A stretch of 64,000 nucleotides of DNA from Schistocephalus solidus (lineage: Eukaryota > Platyhelminthes > Cestoda > Diphyllobothriidea > Diphyllobothriidae): the NCBI GenBank assembly GCA_017591395.1, contig WEDG01000208.1:1-64000 (forward strand). The letters are read 5' to 3'. Made by a program: the position numbers and the translations under genes. The notes under the pieces are model-generated. The model was given only the letters and a program-made list of their open reading frames with translations, was not told the origin of the DNA and did not search any database. Shown here piece after piece: positions 55,553 to 64,000 of the stretch (position 1 is the first letter of the stretch; each line of letters begins with the position of its first letter).

Positions 55553-56112
55553 CGTCGTTACTGTCTATATGCTGCGGATAACTGTCCCCGCTGCGGCGTC
55601 TCAGGGCACGAGGCGCACTGGTTTAGCATACTGTGAATAATGGAACCGCTTAGACCTGTCTTCAGCAAATTTCGCTCCGTAACTAAATCTGCCTCGATGG
55701 TTTGCTCACATAAACTACCAAGATGTCAACTCGGTCAAAGATTTGCAAAACATCTACCCCGAAAGGCCCTGTGCTTGAATCCTGTTTTAGTTGTTCGAAT
55801 GTAGTGATAACACGCTTAATGCCTAACACTTAAACGCCGAGCAAAGAAGTTTAATTCTGTATGCTCAGAAGCTCACCATAAATTCATCATTTCCGATAGA
55901 ACAGATGTAGTCGTGTTGCAATTAATTTTATGACAGAGCCCCGTTTTTAAGTTATGCCTATTGTTGGTCCCCCTACTCGTTATTTTACCACCGCCCTGCC
56001 AAGTTCAGAAGGTTCTTTCTAGATAAACACACCGAGAAAAGTACCTTACCGATAGATACTTTTTTTGCCTCTCTCTCTCTCTCTTTCACACTGCTGCTTT
56101 TTCGTTCCCTAG

Positions 56113-56305
56113 GTTCTCGACCGCAATGACCACAATCCGATACCGAGAGCACCAACCTATCGTTTTCGCGTAACCGAGGGCGCACCGCGTGCTGTTCCAT
56201 TGGTGCAAATCGCGGGCTCCGATGCGGACGTCAGCGAAAATATCCTGCGCTTTCACATCGTCTCGGGTGATCCCGGGAACCACTTCACCGTTGACTCCTT
56301 TACTG
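56113..56305 (+). CDS. protocadherin-like gene, coding exon 4
   Basis: 193 nt, phase 0 in and phase 1 out. The acceptor is TTTTTCGTTCCCTAG behind a (CT)n tract, and the donor is ACTG|GTAATT. It reads VLDRNDHNPIP (Ca-binding linker), FRVTEGAP (start of the next repeat), AGSDADVSENILRF and FTVDSFTG. It joins in frame to FIE at the end of exon 3. The next exon should enter in phase 1 and continue a new cadherin repeat, but I find none before 64,000, so the gene runs off the window. Confidence 0.85.
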
Positions 56306-57520
56306 GTAATTTTTCTGGTGTTTATTGTTATTCTGCATTTTTGGATTTTTTGTTCAAAATCTAGGCCGGGCTTTAAACGCCCCGGTACCAGACAAGAAAC
56401 CAAAAGTGCTCTACCGCGACACGACGATCTGCGTTTCTGTAATCGTTTTCCCATTTCCTGAGCGTTTCAAGTTTTCCTCAGGCTTTTACTTTGGCAGCGG
56501 TTAGCTCTTTCTCGGACTAGTAGCTAGAAAGCGACGGCATGGAATACCGTTTTCTACCCTTTCAACTTCAGCTCGGGTCCTATATTTGTCTTATTTTTTC
56601 CCTGGGTGGGAGAAATTTCGCAGAGTACGCAAAAATGACTGCATAGGACTTCCTGTTTTTGTTGTAGACGAAGTTATCAAATTGTTTTCTCACGATTTAC
56701 TCCACTGTCATCGACATTAGCTTATGGCGGTCGCAGGTAAAAACTCTTGGCTGTCAGCCGACCTCATATACTTGTCCCCTTGCGGCATTTGACCGGTTAA
56801 CTGAAGATCAAAATTCTGCACATGCGATGTTATTACTTTTACTATTGTTTTCTGCAATCGACGATGTTACTCAGGCCGTCCTCCCTGGGCGGCTAACTTT
56901 CGATGCTTTGCTTGTCTGGAGAAATTCTCCCCATGGGATGAGTCATCGGCGACTGTCTGGTCGACTGAATTGCGTGGTTTTGCGAGGCGACCGATGGGTT
57001 GTGGGAAAAATTCTTGTGCTAAGGCTTCGATAAAGCGTTTTTCTGCGAAGATCTGGACACTGAGTAACTCGATTTGATGCCAAACCATTCCTGACGTTTC
57101 TCGTGCCGGTGGCCGCCCAACTATCCTCAAAAAACAGTTTTTATTCCGAAACTCAATTTGGTCCGACCCGAGTTGGAATATAAGGATAACTGTAGGATTT
57201 TTCATACTAAAAGGCCACGCACTGGTAAAAAGCCAGTAGGGTAAATTGCCCGGTATTTGTATTTTCCTGCCTGCTCTTGGCAGCTTGGGAAGTTAACCTG
57301 GTTATTCAGCAGTAGCTGATGGACTGCAGCTCAAATATTCCTATTATCTTTCGGAACAAGACTTGGAAGCTTTAGTCCAAGAGATTTACTCCAATTTCGC
57401 GCAGTAATTTCAGAGAAACTTAAAAAGGGTAGAGGGATAACTGATGAGAATGGAAAGAATTCCGGTTTCTACTTTTTAATTGTTGTAGGCGTACACACTT
57501 TTTTGCCCATACATGCCGCA
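56306..57520. other. cadherin intron 4, first part
   Basis: No recognised features. Openings at 56,189-56,461 and 57,205-56,867 lack domains. Confidence 0.5.
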
Positions 57521-58499
57521 ACAGTTCGACCATCGTAGTCCGACGATGTCCACCGTATGTTCCACAGAAGGGTGGTGCAGGGACGGTGACTTGCGCGTGG
57601 ATTAGTTTTAAGTGATAGTAGACTTGCGTTGCAGCTACCGCACTCTCTCATCCTCCCCCCAACTGGCCCCGGTGTCATAACAGAGTCAAGAAGACCGGAG
57701 GCGGGAGAGGGCGGAGGTGGTTGGCGTGGCCGGAGCCGCTCCTGGGCATGCCTTCACACCTGACTCGGATCCAACGGAGTTGGAGTGTCATAAAGGTCAC
57801 ATTAAGAAGGAGCCATTGCAGCCTGACTCTCAGTCCGCCAGTCAGCCACACCGCACAAAGCAAACACTGGACCGACTTCGCGCTCCAAGTTATCCCGTCA
57901 GTTGGCAAACTTTCCAAACCTCGGCTTTTAGCGCAATGTGATAGTTTCAAACGCGTCAGATTTTTTATAGTGAGGAAAATGCGCTGAGTCGTCGATCTCC
58001 CTCTCTCCCTCACCCCAAAATCAGACCACCGTCCGTGCGAGTCAGTTGTCTGATGCTGAAATGGGTGCAGCTGCTGGTGACCTCGTCTACGCGTACTACG
58101 CACACGACCTGTCCCCTTAACACATGCACCAGGATTTCACACAGCTGAGGTTTGAACGGCTCACCTCTCACATGTGTGAGATAGCCAGAGGTCATGTTAA
58201 GAAGGAGCCATCGCAGACTGATTCTCAGACCTCCAGTCAGCCACTCCACACAACACACCTTGGACTGACTGCGAGGTTTGAGTTAGCAACCTTCCAACCC
58301 ACGGCGCTAATCGCCTCGTGATATTTTCAAGCTCAAGTCACACATGCAGCAGAGGATCCACATGGAGAGGAACCGAGGAACAGTTATGCAGACTGAAGCC
58401 ATGTTTTTGTTGTGTTGCGTGTGATCAGGTGAGGTGCAGAAGCTGATGAGGTGATATATAATATTGTAGTGTAGACGGCGTTGTTCTACCGCAGGTTTT

Positions 58500-59425
58500 C
58501 ATGGAGAAGCATGTGACCTTATAGGCCTGGACAGTGCGGACCGTTGAGTCGGGTGCGGCGGGTGTATGTTGGTGCTCCTGGCACTAGTTCGCTGATATCT
58601 GTGCCATGAATTCGCAAGTGACCGACCAGGCCGATGCGTGATGTGCATGTGCGGTGACAATGAGGACAAGATAGGTCGGGGGGTGCTGCGTCTGGGTGGA
58701 TCTGCTTCTGGTACTGGTATTCGAGCTCATGGGAGGAATATGGGAAGTGTTTATGGGTGCGCAAGCTGTGTTGGCATCACGGTGGATTCCGCTTTCGCGC
58801 ATGCTTATGTGACCGAGCAGGCCCATGTCATGAGTGAATGCGTGGGGGCAGTGAAGGCATTGGAGGCGGCGGTCTCGGCTGTGTGTTGGTGCTCCAGGCA
58901 CTGCTTCGTCAAGCTCTGTCCGATGGATTTGCAAGTGACCACCCAGGCCGACGTGTGAGGTGAATGCGCGATCGCGATGAGGACAGGTTAGTACCGAGTC
59001 CCCATCGCTGATACTTGGGGCGTTGGTGGTGGTGAACGTAGCAGGTGACAGGGTGGCCACTGAAGTGGTTGGAGTGGGGCAAGTGGTGTTTGTCGCCGTG
59101 ATCGGTGCAAGGGGTGGGGGAAGGAGGAAGGTGTTGGTGATCGTGGGCGGCGGAGCATCGATGAAGTGGTTATCAGTGGTTGGGGATGGTCGTCGTAGGT
59201 TGTCTGAGGCAGGTATGACAGAGGTTGTGGGATTGTTGTGGCATTGCATCCGAAGATGTCCGACCAGGCCGATTCGCACGCGAGAGGGGCGTTGACAGCG
59301 TGGGCACGTTGGCGGGCTTGGGCATTGGCGGTGTTGATCCGCGGTGCTTGTGACTTGCGGGCCACCCTTTTGGCCTTAGAAGCGGTGATCCGGTTGGCCT
59401 CATAGATTGCTGCACCAGTGTTCAC
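58500..59425 (-). pseudogene. LINE-Z zinc-finger region, divergent subfamily
   Basis: It starts with the TGAAIYEANRITASKAKR-type basic block, then a C2HC-type RIGLVGHLRMQC motif, and a long Pro/Thr-rich linker different from that of the 10,518 and 27,590 copies. Fingers follow: CPHRDRAFTSHVGLGGHLQIH (second Cys lost; described by its parts CPHRDRAF and GGHLQIH), LQCLHCPHAF...GLLGH, and CPHC-type remnants in shifted frames to 58,519. Confidence 0.75.
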
Positions 59426-59599
59426 GGATCTTCTCTATGCCAGTATATCCTGGGCGAGGTCTTCCCAGGTCGCCGGGTTGATTTGCAGTTGCTTCAGAGA
59501 TTTCTTCAAAGCGTCATTTTTGACCCCCCTGTCGGCGAGCGGCTGTAGCGACATCTCCGTAGAAAAACTCCTTGGGTATTCGCTCGTCGTCCATTCTCA

Positions 59600-61062
59600 C
59601 CAGGTGGCCGCTTCAGGACTCCCGTGTCCGGGATCCTGTCTTGTCATCTCAGTTGCAGTATTCTGTGGAGGCAGCTGAGATAGAAGTGCTTTAGCTTCCT
59701 GACTGGTTTCGCGTGGATGGTCCAGGTCTCCGCTCCGTAAAGGAGTGTCGTCAAGACGACGGCCGTGCACATTTTCAGTTGAGTGTTCAGGTGAATACCG
59801 TGGCGATTCCACGCGGTTTGCAGCCGGCGGAAGGCCTGGCTGGCTTTGGAGATCCTTTGGGCAACCTCGTCCAGATAAGCAATGTTTCCACATTTCTGAG
59901 TTGAGCGCCGTTGACATTGAGTCGTTGAGCATTGTATTCCGCTCTGGGTGGCGTTTGGTGCATGAGCACCGTTTTGGCGCAGCCTGCGGCGAAGATGTCC
60001 ATGCTCCTTTGCATTTCCTCCTCCTTCACGGTATTAAGGGCGCAGTCGTCCGTGAAGAGCAAGTCATGCACTGTACCCATAGACACGCGCGTTGGGGCCT
60101 GCATACACCGACTGTTGAGGTGCCCGACAATTCTGTAGGCGATGCGGATACCAGGCTGCTCATCACGGTAGGCGTCCATCAGCATAGCCGAGAACATGAG
60201 ACTGAAGAGGGTGGGGGCCAGTACGCAGCCCTGCTTCACTCCGTTGGACACTGCGAATGCTTCGGATACCGTGCCGTTGTCAGTGACACTAGCCGTCATC
60301 CCGTCATGAAGCTGACGCACCATGAGCATGAACCGTTCAGGACAGCCGCATTTCTGCATTAATTTCCACAATCCGTTGCCATTCACCGTGTCAAAGGCTT
60401 TCGTCAGATCAAAAAAGTTAGTGTAGAGGTGGGTTCGCATCTCCTGGTACTTCTCTTGCAGCTGGCGGGCGGCGAAGATCATGTCGGTTGTTCCACGGTG
60501 ACATCGGAAGCCACATTGGCTTTTCGGGAGCAGTCCCTGCTCTAGGTGACCGTTCAGACGATTTAGAAGGATACGGGCGAAAATCTTTCCGGCTGTGTTG
60601 AGCAACGAGATGCCTCTGTGGTTATCACAGAGTTGCCGGTTCCCCTTCCGCTTGTGGAGATGGACAATGGTTGTGTCTTTGAAATCCTGAGGAACTTGTT
60701 CTTGGTGCCACATCTCCTGGAATAGTGTTGTGAGTTCTGCCATCAGCCAGGGCCCGCCGTGCTTGTAGACTTCCGGTGGGATTGCATCGAATCCCGGTGC
60801 TTTTCCGCTGGAAATCTGTTGAACGGCCCGTATGGTTTTCTGTTAGGGAAGGCGGGCCATTGCTCAGTGTCCACTTGAGGGGCAGGTCATTGGCAGCATC
60901 GGAGATGGCTGATGAGCAATCGAGGAGACTTCTGCAGTGCTCAGCCCAGCGCTTCAGCATTTGGGATTTCTCGGTCAGAAGTTTTTGTGCTGTCAGAGCT
61001 GATGAGCGGTGTGGTTCCCTTTGCTGCAGCGACCGTAGATGGCTTTGAAGAAGTGTTTTCAT
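59600..61062 (-). pseudogene. LINE-Z reverse transcriptase
   Basis: The main open stretch 60,743-59,787 holds DTTIVHLHKRKGNRQLCDNH, GISLLNTAGKIFARILLNRL, SQCGFRCHRGTTDMIF, FFDLTKAFDTVN, GVKQGCVLAPTLFSLMF and [10 protein letters not shown] (catalytic Asp pair kept). An in-frame loss of about a dozen residues follows the palm, then frameshifts into the post-RT region (59,932-59,600). The segment 61,062-60,744 is the linker with AEHCRSLLDCSSAI, in a different frame. Confidence 0.85.
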
Positions 61063-61080
61063 TTTATTGCTTATGAAGAG

Positions 61081-61785
61081 TCATCGCCTTGGCCACCAGC
61101 ACGTCCTGTCGATCTCGCCTCCGGACGAGAACATGTCCAGCAGCTGCCAGCGCCGCAACCGAGGATGCATCCACGTGGCCGTCTCCGCGTCCGGAAGGCG
61201 TAAGTAGGTGTTGGTCAGCAGCAGACGGTGTTCCGCACACGTACGCAGAAGGAGGCCGTTATCGTTACAGCTACCGAGACCGTGGGGACCCAGGACTCCC
61301 TGCCACGCAGCGTGGACCGTCCCGACGCGGGTGATGAAGTCAACAGGGACAGTTAACTTATCCGCCTTCGGCACAGTCACCAGGATGGCGTGCAGGTCCT
61401 CGTATAAATTTTCCTTCGCCGCATCAGAGCTCGTCATCGGGGGAGCGTAGGCGCTGATGATGGTGGCGAACTTGTCTCCCCGAAGAGGCAGGCGGAGGCT
61501 CATTGATACCCTGCGGCAGACAGGACAGATGTTCCGGATGTCAAAGGCAACGCCAGCGTCACATCGCTCTGCCCTTGGCCGGCTGCTCCAGAAGAAGGTA
61601 TAGCCGGCACCCACCTGCTGCAGCTGACCCTGCTCAGAGAATCGGCTCTCGCTGAGAGCAGAAATGTCCACCTTGTAGCGCCCCAGTTCCCGAGCGACAA
61701 GCGCCGTCCTCCGTTCCGGCCGGTTTCTCCTCGGATTGTCTAAAATGGAACGAAAATTCCAGGCAGCTATTGTGAGTGGACTCAC
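61081..61785 (-). pseudogene. LINE-Z APE-type endonuclease, C-terminally truncated
   Basis: 234 open codons. [12 protein letters not shown] and [10 protein letters not shown] (catalytic Glu) are present, then [20 protein letters not shown] and IISAYAPP. The conserved GDFN appears as VDFI (at [11 protein letters not shown]), so the metal-site Asn is gone. The frame stops before the terminal SDH/TDH motif, which appears deleted. It would not be expected to nick DNA. Confidence 0.85.
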
Positions 61786-62182
61786 CCGAGCAGCCTGGAG
61801 GGTATGGTTCGGGGGATGGGGACGGGGGTATTGTTGTTTGTTTGAGTTTTACGACCGCGTATTTTGCGATCTGCGCGTCGCGGCCGGCGGCAGAAGACGT
61901 GAGACCCAGCATTTGTTTAGGGCACCTTTTCTACCCCCTTCCTCCTTGAAGAGGCAAGCAGTGTTTTCTATAAATAGGGCTGCTTGGACATCCCAGGCGG
62001 CTGACGAACTGCCTTATGGGTCACGGTTTTGTTTTAGTGGGAGAGCGACCCGAGTTAGCATGGGCCGCCTACGACGCGGTCGCTCTCGCCCCCACCGTAG
62101 GACTTTTGTGATGGGAGCGGCGGTGGTGGGAAGTTCGGGAGTCAGGCATACCGGGCGTGTAGGCACACACAACTCGCGGTAC

Positions 62183-63280
62183 GAGTTATCCCGTCAGTTG
62201 GCAACCTTCCAAGCCACGGCTTTGGCGCACCGTGATAGTTTCAAGCGCGTTAGGTTGTTTATAGTGAGGAAAATGCGCTGAGCTTTTCACCTCACTCTCT
62301 CCCCCACCCCCACAATCAGACCACCATCCGAGCCGGTCAGTTGCCTGATGTGGGAGTGGGCGCTTTGGCTGTCGGGTTGGCGTACCCGTCTTCGCGCGCC
62401 ACAGAACGACCTGGCCCCCATGACGCACACACCAGGATTCACTAAATCAGGTGATATTGAGGAGCCATCGCCGCCTGACTCCCAGTCCACTGGTCAGCCA
62501 CTCGACCCACACAGCACATACACTGGGCCGACGGCGTGGTCTGGTGTTAGCGTCAGATTGGCAGCCTTCCAAGCCACGGTTTCTAGGACACCGTGATTTT
62601 ATCAGGTACATTATGATTATTGTGCGGGTGTTGTCTATGTATTAGTGTAGATGGTGTGTGCTGATGTGGCTTAGCCTCCTGTGGTTTACCGCAGGTTGTC
62701 GTGGAGGCGCATGTGTCCTAATAGGCCCATGCGGTGTGTAAATGTGCGGGAGCAGTGAGGGGCAGTGGAGGCGGGTGCGGCGACTGTATGTCGGAGCCCC
62801 AGGCACTGGTTCACCAGCCTCCGTGCGATGGATTCGCAGGTGACCGACCAGGCCGATGCGTGAGTTGAAGTTGCGGGTGCATTGTGGGCAGGAGAAATCG
62901 GTAGAGGCTGGGGGATGTCATTCATGGTAGTGGGGTTGGCAGTGGCGGTAAGAATGGTAGGAGCGGAGGGTGTGCATAAGGAATTGGTGTTGTCGGCATT
63001 GCGGTGAATTCTGCTATCATGGATGCGCATGTGACCGAATAGGTCAATGCGATGAGTGAATGCGCGAGGACAGTGAGGACAGTGGAGGCAGTGATCTCTT
63101 CTGTGTGTTGGTGCTCCAGGCACTGGTTAACTAGTCTCTGTACGATGGATTCGCAAGTGACCGACCAGGCCTATGCGTGAGGTTAATGTGCGGTCGCATT
63201 GAGGACAGTTTAGGAGAGAGTCCCCATCGCTGATGGTGGTGGTGGTAGTGAAGGTCAAGGCGGTGGTGGTTGTTCCGTTA
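62183..63280 (-). mobile_element. LINE-Z 3' fragment, head-to-tail with next copy
   Basis: Zinc-finger region (63,280-62,686), 3' UTR, junction palindrome (62,575-62,595, one mismatch), tail monomer 1, and the first about 30 bp of monomer 2. At 62,183 it meets the 5' end of the long LINE-Z copy. Its own 5' truncation at about 63,280 abuts the spacer before the tandem array. Confidence 0.8.
62686..63250 (-). pseudogene. LINE-Z zinc-finger array
   Basis: Fingers NCPQCDRTLTSRIGLVGH, LHCPHCPRAFTHRIDLFGH, then after a frameshift CPHCSRTF-like and HRMGLLGHMRLHD before the stop at 62,686. The layout is the same as in the 10,518 copy. The break between 63,127 and 63,123 separates finger 1 from the rest. 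Confidence 0.8.
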
Positions 63281-63351
63281 ACTAGTACCCCCTCACCCCC
63301 ACACGCACGCACGCAGTGAACATTAGTTTTAAATTGCCGTCCAAACACCGT

Positions 63352-63964
63352 CTCTCCGACACGCACAATATATTTGCATCGTCCGTGACCCCCTTCTACC
63401 CCCTAATATTCAACTCTAACCCCTCCTGTTCGTTCAGTCTGACTACGAGTTGTTGTTAAGACCTTGGAGCTTAACAAGTTGAACTCCATCCTTCCGACAT
63501 CTCTCCGACACGCACAATATATTTGCATCGTCCGTGACCCCCTTCTACCCCCTAATATTCAACTCTAACCCCTCCTGTTCGTTCAGTCTGACTACGAGTT
63601 GTTGTTAAGACCTTGGAGCTTAACAAGTTGAACTCCATCCTTCCGACATCTCTCCGACATCTCTCCGACACGCACAATATATTTGCATCGTCCGTGACCC
63701 CCTTCTACCCCCTAATATTCAACTCTAACCCCTCCTGTTCGTTCAGTCTGACTACGAGTTGTTGTTAAGACCTTGGAACTTAACAAGTTGAACTCCATCC
63801 TTCCGACATCTCTCCGACATCTCTCCGACACGCACAATATATTTGCATCGTCCGTGACCCCCTTCTACCCCCTAATATTCAACTTTAACCCCTCCCGTTC
63901 GTTCAGTCTGACTACGAGTTGTTGTTAAGACCTTGGAACTTAACAAGTTGAACTCCATCCTTCC
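63352..63964. repeat. tandem array, 149/160-bp units
   Basis: Four nearly identical units start at 63,352, 63,501, 63,661 and 63,821 (CTCTCCGACACGCACAATAT). Spacing is 149, 160 and 160 bp; the difference is one extra CTCTCCGACAT. Each unit contains ATTTGCAT. The array ends at about 63,964 with unrelated sequence. Confidence 0.95.
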
Positions 63965-64000
63965 TAAGAACCGACTGAGCCCACGGGGTTTTTCGTGACC

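Larger units (their letters stand above)
57525..62180 (-). mobile_element. LINE-Z, longest copy
   Basis: About 4.65 kb in minus orientation within cadherin intron 4: 5' region 62,180-61,790, endonuclease 61,785-61,081, RT 60,743-59,600, zinc-finger region 59,425-58,500, 3' UTR, and two tail monomers ending at 57,525 (CAACAGTTCGACC). It is the only copy with all parts in order, although broken by frameshifts and deletions. Another LINE-Z tail lies directly 5' of it at 62,183. Confidence 0.85.

Noticed and set aside
63352..63964. CRISPR-like direct repeats
   Set aside because: Units are long, contiguous and without variable spacers; the context is eukaryotic.

Overview
The window looks like nuclear DNA of a parasitic flatworm (Platyhelminthes), most likely a tapeworm of the Schistocephalus/Spirometra/Dibothriocephalus kind, though a trematode cannot be excluded from sequence alone. 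The reasons are one large split cadherin gene in introns full of repeats, several non-LTR retrotransposon families, a gypsy element of the CsRn1 type, a Penelope-like element, tRNA-derived SINEs, and degenerate TTAGGG-like tracts. There is no operon structure, no rRNA and no CRISPR array.

Bases 1-37,370 are an intergenic graveyard of mobile elements. Main occupants are: (i) a non-LTR element, called LINE-Z here, whose RT reading frame ends in C2H2 zinc fingers and is followed by a modular 3' tail of about 390-bp monomers (1-775, 5,778-6,411, 9,252-12,148, 18,240-19,905, 27,587-29,666); (ii) a tRNA-derived SINE carrying a hammerhead-ribozyme-like core (2,058-2,410, 2,530-2,692, 17,577-17,800); (iii) a Penelope-like GIY-YIG fragment between two hammerhead-like motifs (12,456-13,406), followed by a perfect 28-bp inverted repeat; (iv) a second SINE that shares the LINE-Z 3' end and has a 14-bp target duplication (17,005-17,370); (v) a CsRn1-like gypsy provirus on the minus strand with both LTRs (23,897-36,796). 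The gypsy protease is split by a block of about 7.8 kb holding one LINE-Z copy and two CR1-like elements.

From 37,488 the plus strand carries the 5' part of a protocadherin-like gene: coding exon 1 (37,488-40,454), exon 2 (40,533-41,307), exon 3 (51,336-51,505) and exon 4 (56,113-56,305), running off the right end. Splice phases agree across all four exons (0, 1, 0, 1). Exon 3 has an in-frame TAG where cadherin-like sequence continues on both sides. Exons 3+4 together are 363 nt and could be skipped without changing frame.

The introns (78 bp, about 10.0 kb, about 4.6 kb, and more than 7.7 kb) hold further LINE-Z copies, including the longest one (57,525-62,180, minus), SINEs, telomere-like repeats, a foldback element, and at the right edge a tandem array of about 149/160-bp units, each with a POU-type octamer.

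All mobile-element reading frames seen here are broken, so this is a fossil record rather than a set of active elements. The most unusual items are the hammerhead-bearing SINE, the duplicated two-finger zinc module at the LINE-Z C-terminus, the LINE-Z/SINE shared tail, and the stop-containing cadherin exon.
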